A DNA stretch of 64,000 bases from UBA1444 sp964601085 (GCA_964601085.1 CAZRLN010000002.1:81103-145102); one strand, 5' to 3'. Positions 33,385 through 43,025 are shown, numbered from the stretch's first letter. Translations and numbers: made by a program. The notes: generated from the sequence alone by a model not told the origin.

Positions 33385-36300
33385 TCAATCAGGTTCATTT
33401 AGGGAAGACTTTTCGACCGGCTGCACTTTATACCAGGCTGCGTACATGCTGGGCAGAACCAACAAAGTCAGTATGGTGGCGACAAATAGTCCGCCGGCGA
33501 TGGCCACGGCCATCGGTCCCCAGAAAACGCTGGAAATCAACGGCACCATTCCTAAAATGGCCGCTGCGGCCGTCAGCATGATCGGGCGGAATCGTGTCAC
33601 CGCTGCGTTGATGATGGCATCCCAGGGATGTTCGCCGGCTTTGATATGTTGTTCGATCTGGTCGATCAAGATTACCGAATTTCTCATAATGATCCCGGCC
33701 AACGCCAGCAAGCCCAGCTGTACCACAAAACCCATCGATTTGCCGGTTGCCAGCAATCCCAGGCTGGCGCCAATTACCCCCAGCGGTGCAGTCAATAGTA
33801 CCAGAATCGTCTTTGAAACGCTCTCCAACTGAAGCATCAGCAATATCAGGATACTGATCAACATGACCGGTACGGGCTGCATCAGCCAAACAGTCGCCTT
33901 TTCGCTTGATTCCGTTGGTCCGTCGAGTTCAATGCTGTATCCCGGCGACAATTTATCACGGATATCCTTAATCTTGTCGTAAAGATCGAAAGTTGCACTG
34001 TTCCCCAGAACGCCCGGTATTGTATTGGCCTGAAGGGTAATCGTCGGTTTCAGATCGCGCCGCCAAATGAGTCCTTCTTCCGCCTCATAACTGATTTTAG
34101 CGATCTGATCCAACGGAACGTATTTTCCGTTCCCGATATGCACATTCAGATTTTTGATCTGCGACAGATCGTTTCGGTTCTGAGAATCAACCCGAAACAC
34201 TATTCCGACGGTTTTGTCTTTTTCCCGGAATTCAGCAATTGACATTCCAGAGATCATGGCTTGCAGATTTCCGGACAATGTAGAACTGTCCAGCACCAAT
34301 ACGCGGGCCTTATCTTGATTGATTCGCAGGTGCATGACTTTACTTTTTTCATTCCAGTCTTGGTTGATATCGACCAAATTGGGGTCGGCAGCCATCCGTT
34401 CCCTGATTTGCGACGCGATTTGTCGGACTTGTTCATGATTGGGGCCCTTGACCCGCAGCATTACAGGGTAAGGGCTGGAGGGACCGGTTTGAATGACCCG
34501 GACATTTCCCTGAACTTCCGGGAACTCGGTGGCAAGCAATTGATTGGTTTTGCTTATTAGCTCAATGCACGCCTTCAGGTCTTTGCCGACCACAATAAAT
34601 TGCGCGAATGACTTATCCGGCAGAACGGGTTCGAAGGTCAGGACGAAACGCGGCGCCCCTTGCCCCACATGGTAGGAATAGTTGGCGATATTGGGGTCTC
34701 CTTCATAATGCTTGGCTAACCGTGCGGCGACCTGTTCCGTCGCTTTCAGGGACGAACCTTCCGGCAACCTCAGATCAACGACCAGTTCCGGGCGGATAGA
34801 GGCCGGAAAGAATTCCTGTTTGACCAAACCCAGTAAAACAACAGACCCGACAAAACAAACCACGGTTGCACCAATAACTTTCTTTCGATGTGTCAGACAC
34901 CAGGAAAGGATATTGCGAAACAGGACATAAAACCGGGTGTTGTAAATTTCATGACCGGAAGTTGATTTAACTGGTGGCTGTTTTATGAAAAAATATCCCA
35001 GCAGCGGTGTAACGAGTACGGAAACAAACCAGGAAATCACTAACGAAATTGTAATGACCGAAAACAGGCTGCCGACAAATTCCGAAGCGCTGCCCTTCGA
35101 AAAACCTACCGGAATGAAACCGGCGCAAGTGATCAAGGTCCCGATCAACATTGGAAAGGCCGTAACGGTATAGGCGTGACAAGCCGCGTCAAACCGGCTC
35201 CACCCCTGCTCCAGCTTTACGATCATCATTTCGATGGCGATAATGGCGTCATCGACCAACAACCCCAAAGAGATAATCAAGGCGCCCAACGAGATTTTGT
35301 GCAGGTCGATCCCCGCAATTGCCATGCAGACGAATACGGCTGCCAATACCAATGGAATGCACAACGCGACGACCAGGCCGGAACGCACGCCGAGACTAAG
35401 CAAACTGATCAGCAAGACAATGGCGACAGCCTCGCCCAGGGATTTTGTGAACTCGCCGATGGATTCTTTCACGACCTCGGGCTGATTGGCTACCACGTTG
35501 ATTTCCAGGCCCAACGGCAAGTTCTTTTGGATTGCGGCAATCGTTTGTTCCAAGTTCTTTCCCAAACTCAGGATGTTGCCGCCTTTTTCCATCGACAGGG
35601 CAATGCCAATGGCGGGGCGACCGTTAAAAAACATCTTTGGTTCCGCCGGTTCTTCATAACTGCGTTCGATCCGGGCGATGTCTCCCAAACGGAAGGTCCG
35701 TCCATCAGCACGGATCGGCAGGCTGCGAAGATCATCCAGATTTTCAAAAAGACCGCTTACCCGGAGATATACGTTATCGGACGTTGTTTCCAACATACCG
35801 GAGGGAGTCATGGCATTCTGGGCGGAAACGGCGCTGGTGATGGCGGCGGGAGGAATGCCCAGCTGCGCCAGCTTGCCGCTTTCGATTTCGATGTAGACTT
35901 TTTCCGGTTGCACGCCGACCAGTTCCACTTTCTTTACACTGGCAACGCCCAATAGGGTTCGCCGGATCGTTTCCGCCTGTTCCCGTAATTCTTCATAGGT
36001 ATAACCATCGCCCGTCAGAGCGTAAACACAGCCGAACACATCGTCGAAGCGGTCATTAAAGAAAGGGCCCTGCACTCCCGATGGCAATGTTCCCTTGCTA
36101 TCATTCACCATGTTGCGGACTTCCAGCCAAGTCGGCCGGATCTGACTCTCAACCACAGCATCGTCTTTGAGGGAAACAAAAATTACCGCTACTCCTGGCC
36201 GGGAATAGCTCTTAAGATAATCAAGCCCCGGCGTATCCTGCAGTTTCTTTTCGATCTTGTCGGTTACCTGCTCTTCAATCTGTCGGGCGCTGGCCCCCGG

Positions 36301-36462
36301 CCAATACACGCTGACCACCATCTGGCGGATGGTAAAGTCCGGGTCCTCCAAACGCCCCAACCGTTGATACGAAAAAATTCCGCCGATAAAAACGATGACA
36401 ATAAAAAACAAAACCAATTCTTTATGTTTCAGAGCCCATTCCGTCATATTGAAAATTTTCAT
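33385..36462 (-). CDS. RND-family multidrug/solute efflux pump
   Basis: A 1025-residue inner-membrane transporter of the AcrB/HAE1-like family. A first membrane helix (VLFFIVIVFIGGIF) is followed by a periplasmic porter domain, then helices with the proton-relay aspartates in GLLVDDAIIAIEM, a second porter domain and the last helices (GIIMRNSVILIDQIEQH). It exports substrate using the proton gradient through a fusion protein and TolC. ATG 36462 overlaps the fusion gene stop by ATGA, showing translational coupling. The fusion gene upstream carries a premature stop, so this pump may lack its partner. Confidence 0.93.
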   Translation of the reverse strand: MKIFNMTEWALKHKELVLFFIVIVFIGGIFSYQRLGRLEDPDFTIRQMVVSVYWPGASARQIEEQVTDKIEKKLQDTPGLDYLKSYSRPGVAVIFVSLKDDAVVESQIRPTWLEVRNMVNDSKGTLPSGVQGPFFNDRFDDVFGCVYALTGDGYTYEELREQAETIRRTLLGVASVKKVELVGVQPEKVYIEIESGKLAQLGIPPAAITSAVSAQNAMTPSGMLETTSDNVYLRVSGLFENLDDLRSLPIRADGRTFRLGDIARIERSYEEPAEPKMFFNGRPAIGIALSMEKGGNILSLGKNLEQTIAAIQKNLPLGLEINVVANQPEVVKESIGEFTKSLGEAVAIVLLISLLSLGVRSGLVVALCIPLVLAAVFVCMAIAGIDLHKISLGALIISLGLLVDDAIIAIEMMIVKLEQGWSRFDAACHAYTVTAFPMLIGTLITCAGFIPVGFSKGSASEFVGSLFSVITISLVISWFVSVLVTPLLGYFFIKQPPVKSTSGHEIYNTRFYVLFRNILSWCLTHRKKVIGATVVCFVGSVVLLGLVKQEFFPASIRPELVVDLRLPEGSSLKATEQVAARLAKHYEGDPNIANYSYHVGQGAPRFVLTFEPVLPDKSFAQFIVVGKDLKACIELISKTNQLLATEFPEVQGNVRVIQTGPSSPYPVMLRVKGPNHEQVRQIASQIRERMAADPNLVDINQDWNEKSKVMHLRINQDKARVLVLDSSTLSGNLQAMISGMSIAEFREKDKTVGIVFRVDSQNRNDLSQIKNLNVHIGNGKYVPLDQIAKISYEAEEGLIWRRDLKPTITLQANTIPGVLGNSATFDLYDKIKDIRDKLSPGYSIELDGPTESSEKATVWLMQPVPVMLISILILLMLQLESVSKTILVLLTAPLGVIGASLGLLATGKSMGFVVQLGLLALAGIIMRNSVILIDQIEQHIKAGEHPWDAIINAAVTRFRPIMLTAAAAILGMVPLISSVFWGPMAVAIAGGLFVATILTLLVLPSMYAAWYKVQPVEKSSLNEPD

Positions 36463-37658
36463 GGTTTGACACCTGCAGCCAGTCGAACCTTTTGCCCTTC
36501 CCGCAATTTGTGGACGCCAGCCGTCACGATCGTATCCCCTGGAGTTAATCCTGAAAGAACTTGGATTTTGGCATTGCCGTATTCACCGACCGTAATGGAC
36601 TTCAGCGATACAATTTCGTTATTGACGACCCATACCCCCGTTGATCCGTCAGTTTGGTATACAGCAGACAGGGGAATTTCCAGTGCGGCTTGATTTTTAA
36701 TACCTGTTCCGGCAATCTGGGCCGAAGCGGTCATCCCCAATTTGATTGTTTCCGGCGGATTCATCAGTGTAATCCGGACTTTATAGGTGCGGGTTGCGGC
36801 GTCGGCAATCGGCGAAATCTCGCGAATCTTTCCCTCAATCACTACATCTGGTAATGCCCAGAAAGATACATTGATTTGTTGGGCTGTTCGAACTTCTTCG
36901 ACCCGATTTTCCGGGACGCTGATTTCCACCTCACGATCTCCGTCCTGAACCAGCGTCAAGATCGGTTGGCCGGCGGAAACGACTTGTCCGGCTTCCGCGT
37001 TGACCGCAGATACAATCCCGGCGGCGCTCGCCCGCAAACTGCTTTAATCCAGTTGGTTCGATCCCTGCGAATATTGGGCGGAAGCCTGCCGGCTGGCGGC
37101 CAGGGCGGCTTCGTAGGCATTGACATACTGATCGTACTGCGCTCGACTGACCGCCGCCTGTTCATAGAGTTGCCGGTATCGCTGCAAGTTGCTTGCCGCC
37201 AGACGAAGCTGAGCTTGCGCCGAGGAAACCTGGGCGGAAGTGCTGTTTACCGTTTGCTGGATATCTTTCGGATCGATTTGCAGTAAAACGTCGCCGGGAG
37301 ATACCCGGCTCCCCAATTCCACATTTCGTTTAACGATTTTGCCGCTTACTTGAAATGCCAACTGACTCTCGACTCGGCCATGCACTTCTCCGGAATAGGT
37401 GAATTGTTGACGGGCATTCTTGTTCCCGACAATCTGGGTTCGCACTAGTACGACATGCTGATTCGCCGATTTCGCCTGAGTATGCGAATACCACTGCCAA
37501 CCGCCGCCGGTCAGCACGATCAGGAAACATCCCGTTATCAGCAATTTTACCCATTTGCGGGTGTGCGCCGATTGGCTCTGCCAACCTTGTTTGTACTGCG
37601 GAATGACTTCGAGTATTTTGCCAATTTTGCCACACAACTTCAATACAAGATCTTGCAT
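36459..37658 (-). pseudogene. RND membrane-fusion (HlyD/AcrA-like) protein, interrupted by one in-frame TAA
   Basis: A continuous 400-codon frame broken by a single TAA at 37046-37044. The first part (from ATG 37658, AGGAG 8 nt upstream) has a membrane anchor (VKLLITGCFLIVLTGGGW), the biotinyl-lipoyl half GRVESQLAFQVSGKIVKR and a coiled coil ending in SQGSNQLD. After the stop the frame goes on with S-S-L-R-A-S-A-A-G-I-V-S-A, the second lipoyl half, and the barrel domain. Family members have Tyr at this place (L-D-Y-S-x-L-R-A), so one base change from TAC or TAT explains it. Readthrough, a sequencing error or restart at a weak TTG 37037 are possible. Confidence 0.85.
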
Positions 37659-37709
37659 CGTGTTCACTCCTGACTTTCCGTTTCAAATGATTTGGTTCAT
37701 AATATATTG

Positions 37710-37725
37710 ACTGACTTAAGTCAGT
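37710..37725. promoter_or_regulatory. TetR-type operator before the fusion-protein gene
   Basis: ACTGACTTAAGTCAGT is a perfect 16-bp palindrome 52 nt before the fusion-protein ATG and between it and tetR. It shares GACTGACTT with the palindrome in front of tetR. Confidence 0.75.
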
Positions 37726-37788
37726 TGTTGTTTAAATAAATTCGCTCTGCTTGTGTTGTCAGAACGAATCGTTAACTGCCTTATTTAA

Positions 37789-38439
37789 TTATTTACCCAA
37801 AGAGCCAAACCCGGCAGTTTCAAACGGTGGAATATGGACCGAACCTTCCGGCAAGCCCAAGATTCTGTCGATCAGCACTGCCGTCATGTTAATATGAGCT
37901 TGGATCTGATCGGCCGGTAGTCGCTCATAAATTGCCTGGAACATTGCCGTGATGACGGTATGAACGAAATTAACCGCCATAATTGGATGGACGATCTGAA
38001 ACATTTTTTGCTGTGATCCATCCTCAAAGATTTTTTGCAAAAATGGCGAAAGCACTTTTATTCCCTGTTGAGCCAATTTATCCATCAGATGCAAAGTCCG
38101 ATCATTATACAAAAAACCGAACAGCAAGCCGTCTTTGAATCGAAGTGCACAGAGCAGCGTCTGAATGATTTTTTCAAGTTTTTCCAAAGGGTTTAAGGTT
38201 GATGACGCCGATATTTGTTCCAATGTATGGGAAAACTCCGAGATTCGTCGATTGATAAGCGCTTCCAAAATCTCATCCTTTGATTTGAAATAATAATAAA
38301 AAGTCCCCTGCGCCACGCCGATCGATTTTACAATGTCGCTGATCGCCGTTTCGTGATAACCGCGGGCATAGAACAATTCTTCGGCGGCATCTAGTATTTC
38401 GGTCATTCGCACCATTGGGTCCTTGGTGATCCGTGCCAT
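37789..38439 (-). CDS. TetR-family repressor of the RND efflux operon
   Basis: A 216-residue TetR regulator. The N-terminal helix-turn-helix reads ILDAAEELFYARGYHETAISD and VAQGTFYYYFKSKDEIL; the C-terminal ligand domain is helical and unspecific. ATG 38439 follows GGAGGAATATAAA. It is the first gene of tetR-fusion-RND, has a near-consensus promoter, and matching palindromes lie at its own start and before the fusion gene, so it most likely represses both until a pump substrate binds. The ligand is unknown. Confidence 0.93.
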   Translation of the reverse strand: MARITKDPMVRMTEILDAAEELFYARGYHETAISDIVKSIGVAQGTFYYYFKSKDEILEALINRRISEFSHTLEQISASSTLNPLEKLEKIIQTLLCALRFKDGLLFGFLYNDRTLHLMDKLAQQGIKVLSPFLQKIFEDGSQQKMFQIVHPIMAVNFVHTVITAMFQAIYERLPADQIQAHINMTAVLIDRILGLPEGSVHIPPFETAGFGSLGK

Positions 38440-38452
38440 TTTATATTCCTCC

Positions 38453-38466
38453 GACTGACTTCAGTC
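38453..38466. promoter_or_regulatory. TetR-type operator before tetR
   Basis: GACTGA-CT-TCAGTC, two 6-bp half-sites with a 2-nt spacer, lies directly after the -10 box and over the expected transcription start of tetR, a typical autoregulatory position. Confidence 0.72.
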
Positions 38467-38468
38467 AA

Positions 38469-38498
38469 ATAATACACTTTGGACTTATTCCTTGTCAA
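38469..38498 (-). promoter_or_regulatory. tetR promoter
   Basis: Minus strand TTGACA, 18 nt, TATTAT, a near-consensus sigma-A promoter with the operator immediately downstream. Confidence 0.75.
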
Positions 38499-38548
38499 GC
38501 GTTATGAGCAATTTTTTTCGGAATTTGTATTCCTTCCCAATCAATAAT

Positions 38549-38577
38549 TGAGCCGACAGCAAAATACTGTCGGCTCA
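38549..38577 (-). terminator. hairpin after rpe, end of the priA-rpe run
   Basis: TGAGCCGACAG and CTGTCGGCTCA form an 11-bp stem with a 7-nt loop; the minus-strand 3' side is only moderately U-rich (ATTATT). Confidence 0.65.
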
Positions 38578-38597
38578 CACAAGCTTTCGTTCTTATC

Positions 38598-39242
38598 TTA
38601 TCCCCGAATCTGTCGAATCGCTTCGGTCAGGTTGTCGCTGCCGAATATCGCCGAGCCCGCAACCAGAACATCTGCCCCCGCCTTTCGGACCAGCGGCGAG
38701 GTCACGGCATTGATTCCACCATCCACTTCGATGAGGACTTCCCGATTCAAGCCGTTAATTTGCTTTTTCAGACGCCAAATCTTGTCAATGGACGAGGGAA
38801 TGAACTTTTGACCGCCAAAACCGGGATTGACGCTCATGATCAACACCATGTCCACTTCTGGAAGAATTTCATCCAATGAATGGATCGGTGAAGCTGGATT
38901 CAAGGCGATCGCCGGACGAACCCCTAATTCTCGTATGCGGGTAATCAGCCGATGCAAATGCGGTTCGGTTTCCCCATGAACTGTCAACCAATCGGCGCCG
39001 GCGGCGGCAAAGTCATCGATCAGAGACGACGGGTTCGTAACCATCAGATGGACATCCAACGGGAGTTTGGTAATTTTGCGGATCGCCGCCACGATCGGCG
39101 GCCCGAATGTCAGATTCGGCACGAAATGGCCGTCCATGATATCCAGATGCAACCAGTCGGCGCCGGCCGCTTCCACTCTAGCAATGTCTTCCGCAAGGCG
39201 CACGAAATTTGCGGCCAGCAAAGATGGAGCGATGATGGTCAA
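38598..39242 (-). CDS. rpe: ribulose-phosphate 3-epimerase
   Basis: A 214-residue (beta/alpha)8 enzyme: APSLLAANFVRLAEDI, HLDIMDGHFVPNLTFGP with metal ligands, MSVNPGFGGQKF and VDGGINAVTSPLV. It interconverts ribulose-5-phosphate and xylulose-5-phosphate. Start is TTG 39242, with GGAGG 7 nt upstream, directly after rsgA. The position after prkC and rsgA is the usual Firmicute order. Confidence 0.96.
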   Translation of the reverse strand: MTIIAPSLLAANFVRLAEDIARVEAAGADWLHLDIMDGHFVPNLTFGPPIVAAIRKITKLPLDVHLMVTNPSSLIDDFAAAGADWLTVHGETEPHLHRLITRIRELGVRPAIALNPASPIHSLDEILPEVDMVLIMSVNPGFGGQKFIPSSIDKIWRLKKQINGLNREVLIEVDGGINAVTSPLVRKAGADVLVAGSAIFGSDNLTEAIRQIRG

Positions 39243-39243
39243 A

Positions 39244-40134
39244 TTAAAACCTCCTCTGCTGTGTCTGCTGGATTTCCCTCAGCAGTTCGATATAGGAATC
39301 ATAACGCCAGGGAGCGATGTCACCGGTTTGCACCGCTTGCTTGACCGCGCACTGCGGTTCGCGGTGATGGAGACATGAAGAAAAATGACATCCCGCCAGC
39401 TTATCGCGAAATTCTCGATACTGGAAACGCAGCTCATCCGGAGCCATTTCCACAAATTCGGTCAGGCTGAACCCCGGAGTATCGACGACAAACCCGCCGC
39501 CCGCCAGCGGCAGCAATTCCGCGCAACGCGTAGTATGCTTGCCCCGGCCGATTTTTTGGCTTAATTCGCCGGTGACCAATTGCAGTCCCGGCTCCACCGC
39601 ATTGAGCAAAGAAGATTTGCCGACCCCGGATGGGCCGGCAAAAACACTGACCTTTTCATATAACAGTTTTTGCAATTCCGGAATGCCCGCGCCGGTTTTT
39701 GCGGAAACCTGCAGAACAGGATAACCGATTTTTTCATAGACGGCAAGAAACGGTCGAAGCTCCTCCGGGTCCGCCATGTCGATTTTATTGATGCAAATCA
39801 CGGGAGATATCTCCGAATACTCGGCCAATACCAAAAAACGATCCAACAGGCCGAAATTGATTTGCGGTTGACTGGCGGCAAACGTCAAAATCGCCTGATT
39901 TACATTGGCGACTTCCGGCCGCTGCAAAAAAGATTCCCGGGGCAGGACTTCTTCGATATTTCCCTCCCCTTCACCGGCCAAAGAATAGTGTACATGATCG
40001 CCAACGCAGACGGAATACCGGATTTGCTTCAATCGTCCCCGCAGTTTGCAGGACAGCAGTCGGGCGCCCGTCTGAACATAATAAAAGCCACTGGTTGCCC
40101 GAATCACAACTCCGGTCAGTCGATTTTTCTCCAT
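39244..40134 (-). CDS. rsgA: ribosome small-subunit-dependent GTPase RsgA
   Basis: A 296-residue circularly permuted GTPase with an OB domain, G4 (CINKIDMADP) placed before G1 (GPSGVGKSSLLNAV) and G3 (DTPGF), and a C-terminal zinc finger (CHFSSCLHHREPQCAVKQ). It checks late 30S ribosome maturation. ATG 40134 lies 3 nt after the prkC stop. Confidence 0.96.
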   Translation of the reverse strand: MEKNRLTGVVIRATSGFYYVQTGARLLSCKLRGRLKQIRYSVCVGDHVHYSLAGEGEGNIEEVLPRESFLQRPEVANVNQAILTFAASQPQINFGLLDRFLVLAEYSEISPVICINKIDMADPEELRPFLAVYEKIGYPVLQVSAKTGAGIPELQKLLYEKVSVFAGPSGVGKSSLLNAVEPGLQLVTGELSQKIGRGKHTTRCAELLPLAGGGFVVDTPGFSLTEFVEMAPDELRFQYREFRDKLAGCHFSSCLHHREPQCAVKQAVQTGDIAPWRYDSYIELLREIQQTQQRRF

Positions 40135-40137
40135 AGG

Positions 40138-41982
40138 CTAGAAGGTTTGTTCCTGAACCAATTTGTTGTTCACAATTGCCCTAACCGTCATCTGCCCCGT
40201 ACCCTCCACCACTTTTTCGACGCGCTCTCCTGGTTTATGCACATTTTCATAGACCACGCGTTCCCCGTTGGCATCGGTGACGATAATCCGGCAAGCTTGT
40301 CGGATCGGTCCATCCGGCACAACAAATTGGATACGGGCCCGTTTGGGAATGCCGGATTCGCTACGGGCCACTTCGAGGTCAATGGTTGTTCCCTCGTAAA
40401 CGCTGCTGCCGGGAGGTGGCGCTTGTGCACTGATCATTCCCGGGGCAAAACGCGTTGTGGAGGTTTCCCGAATTCTGCCGACCTTGAGGTGCAAGGCTTC
40501 AATCCGGGCCAACACACTCTGCATGCTTTCACCGATAAAATTTGGAACGGTAATCTGTTGCGGACTTTTCCCTTTACTTACCACGATGTCGATTAATATG
40601 CCTTTAGCTACTTGTCCGGGGGGTCTGGGGTTTTGGCTGATGATGGCGTCTACCGGAACGGTGGCGGAATACTCTTCGCTGATAATTCCTACCTTCAATC
40701 CCGTACTGCGGATGCGAGCTTCGGCTTCCCGGCGTTGCAATCCCTTCAGGTCCGGTATGGCGGCAACGTCGAGACCACGGCTAAGTACGATCTGGATGGC
40801 GCGTCGTTCCTTCACGATCTGTCCGGCCTGGGGTTGCTGGGAAATGACATAGCCGGCCGGAACCTGATCATTAAAGGCTTCCGTAATCTGAACACGCAAG
40901 TTTTCGTTAGTTAACAGGGATCGGGCTGTTTCGGCAGGTTTTCCGACAACATCCGGCACCATGACTTCCTTGCCACCGATAAATCCACCGTCAGCCAAAA
41001 TTTGGCCTCCCAGAAAACTGAACAACAATAAAGCCGCAACGCCCCAAGCCCATTTTGGCAATTGGCGGATTCGCCGCCAAATATTCGGCGTTATTCCAAC
41101 TCGGCCGTGTTGGGCTGAACCGGTCGGTCTTGCGTTTCGAGGCTCGGCGGCAAAATTTTGACGTTGTCGAATCATAGACTCCAACTCTTGAAGCAAAGCC
41201 TGCGCAGTGCCAAACCGTTCCTGCGGTTTTTTCGCCATCGCCTTTTGGACCAATGATATTAATGCTTTCGGCGTTGCCGGTGCTGTTTCGACGAGCGACC
41301 GCGGTTGTTCCTGTAAGTGTTTCATCGCGATGGATATGGCGGAAGGCCCATCAAAAGGCGGCGCACCGGACAGCATTTCATACATGACGACACCGAGGGA
41401 ATAAATGTCCGATTGGGCGTCCACCCCATAACCGCGCGCCTGCTCTGGCGACAAGTAATGCACGGATCCCATTACGCCGGCTACTTGCGTGCTGGTTTGG
41501 GATGAGACCGCCCGGGCTATGCCAAAATCCGTCACTTTGGCCAAACCGTCACGGCTGATCAAAATATTATGCGGTTTGATATCACAGTGGATGATCTTGT
41601 TGTCGTGGGCGTGTTTCAGGGCAGCGGCCACTTGATACGCCAGTTCGAGAACTATTTGCGGCGAAAGGGGTCCTTCCCTCTTGATATAATCTTTCAGGGT
41701 TTCGCCGGAAACATATTCCATGACGATGTAATGAGTATCCTCGGCACAGCCGACATCAAAAATGCTGACTATGTTTGGATGCGACAAACGCGCCGCCGCT
41801 CGGGCCTCTTGGCGGAAACGCACAACGAAATCTTCATCGCTGGTATATTGCGAACGTAATATCTTGACAGCTACCCGGCGGGTTAAAAGCGTATCTTCCG
41901 CCAGAAAAACTTCGGCCATGCCACCGCCGCCAATACGTTCCAAGAGCTGGTAGCGATGGTCAAGCAAGCCTTCGGGGCTCAT
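40138..41982 (-). CDS. prkC: PASTA-domain serine/threonine protein kinase
   Basis: A 614-residue membrane kinase: catalytic domain at about 10-270 (glycine loop IGGGGMAEVF, Lys40, HCDIKPHN at 132-139, DFG), one membrane helix near 325-345, then three PASTA repeats (starting VPDVVGKPAETA, IPDLKGLQRREA, VPNFIGESMQSV) and an extra C-terminal beta domain. It senses muropeptides or lipid II and phosphorylates cell-wall and translation proteins. The usual HRD is HCD here, so activation-loop control may differ. ATG 41982 has GGAGGGG upstream and overlaps the rlmN stop; the phosphatase gene normally between rlmN and prkC is absent. Confidence 0.95.
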   Translation of the reverse strand: MSPEGLLDHRYQLLERIGGGGMAEVFLAEDTLLTRRVAVKILRSQYTSDEDFVVRFRQEARAAARLSHPNIVSIFDVGCAEDTHYIVMEYVSGETLKDYIKREGPLSPQIVLELAYQVAAALKHAHDNKIIHCDIKPHNILISRDGLAKVTDFGIARAVSSQTSTQVAGVMGSVHYLSPEQARGYGVDAQSDIYSLGVVMYEMLSGAPPFDGPSAISIAMKHLQEQPRSLVETAPATPKALISLVQKAMAKKPQERFGTAQALLQELESMIRQRQNFAAEPRNARPTGSAQHGRVGITPNIWRRIRQLPKWAWGVAALLLFSFLGGQILADGGFIGGKEVMVPDVVGKPAETARSLLTNENLRVQITEAFNDQVPAGYVISQQPQAGQIVKERRAIQIVLSRGLDVAAIPDLKGLQRREAEARIRSTGLKVGIISEEYSATVPVDAIISQNPRPPGQVAKGILIDIVVSKGKSPQQITVPNFIGESMQSVLARIEALHLKVGRIRETSTTRFAPGMISAQAPPPGSSVYEGTTIDLEVARSESGIPKRARIQFVVPDGPIRQACRIIVTDANGERVVYENVHKPGERVEKVVEGTGQMTVRAIVNNKLVQEQTF

Positions 41983-43025
41983 CGAACCCCTCCTTTTCCA
42001 GTTCTCTGCCGCAATTGGCCGCAAGCCGCTTCAATGTCCGCGCCCATCTCCTTACGGACGGTCACGGTAATTCTTCGCACTTTTAGCATATCCTCGAACC
42101 GTTCAATTCGTTCCGGCGTGGAACGCTGTAGCCCGCTTTCCGGCACAGGGTTTAACGGAATCAGGTTTACCGCCGCCAGCTTGCCGCGCAACAAATTCGC
42201 CAGTTCCTTGGCGTGCTCCGGGCTATCATTTACGCCATTGATCAACGCATATTCAAAAGTGACCCGACGTTTGGTTGTCAGGGCGTATTCGTTGGCAGCC
42301 GCCATCAGTTCCGGCACGGAATACTTCCGGCTAATCGGCATAACCCGGGAACGAATTTCGTCGTTTGGGGCATGGAGCGAAATGGATAAAGTTACCGGCA
42401 GGCCCTGCTCCTGCAATTTCCGAATGCCTGGCACCACGCCACAAGTGGACACCGTGAAAGAACGATATCCCATGTCCAAAATATACGGTTCATGGCAAAG
42501 GCGCATGAACCGCAGTACTTCGTCCAGGTTCATCAACGGTTCGCCGCCGCCCATGATTACTACGGAAGTGATTCGCTGTCCTTCCCCCAAAGCCTTCTGC
42601 GCATGCTGAACTTGCGCCAGAATTTCGCCGCCGGTCAGATTCCGTTCCAGTCCGGACAGTGTGGAAGCGCAAAACTTGCATCCCATCGCGCAACCGACTT
42701 GCGTGGAAACACAGACGCTGTTGCCATAGGGCTGGCGCATCAGAACCGTTTCCACGGCGGCTTCATCTTTGAATTTCAGTAAAAACTTGGTGGTTTTCCC
42801 GTCCGCAGAATTCCGTACCGCCGCTTCTTCAGGAATAGCCGCGCTGAAACTGCCCAAAAGGGCGGAACGAACTTCCTTCGGCAAGTTGGTCATTTGCGAA
42901 AAATCATGGATTCCGCGTTTGTACATCCATTCGGCAACCTGTGAAGCCCGATATTTTTCAATGCCAATCTTCTCGAATTCATAAGCGATTTCATCGATAA
43001 ACAGTCCGTATAAATTCATTTTCAT
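41979..43025 (-). CDS. rlmN: 23S rRNA (A2503-C2) / tRNA A37 methyltransferase
   Basis: A 348-residue radical SAM methylase: MGCKFCAST with the C-x3-C-x2-C cluster motif, STCGVVPGIRKL, and the second catalytic cysteine near the C-terminus (IEAACGQL). It methylates A2503 of 23S rRNA and A37 of some tRNAs. The start is ATG 43025, just after the rsmB stop; a second ATG at 43019 is possible. It overlaps prkC by ATGA. Confidence 0.95.
   Translation of the reverse strand: MKMNLYGLFIDEIAYEFEKIGIEKYRASQVAEWMYKRGIHDFSQMTNLPKEVRSALLGSFSAAIPEEAAVRNSADGKTTKFLLKFKDEAAVETVLMRQPYGNSVCVSTQVGCAMGCKFCASTLSGLERNLTGGEILAQVQHAQKALGEGQRITSVVIMGGGEPLMNLDEVLRFMRLCHEPYILDMGYRSFTVSTCGVVPGIRKLQEQGLPVTLSISLHAPNDEIRSRVMPISRKYSVPELMAAANEYALTTKRRVTFEYALINGVNDSPEHAKELANLLRGKLAAVNLIPLNPVPESGLQRSTPERIERFEDMLKVRRITVTVRKEMGADIEAACGQLRQRTGKGGVR

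Noticed and set aside
36459..37037. Second part of the fusion protein as a separate gene with its own start
   Set aside because: The only start is a TTG without a real ribosome site and the product would be half a fold; the frame joins exactly with the upstream part through one stop codon.
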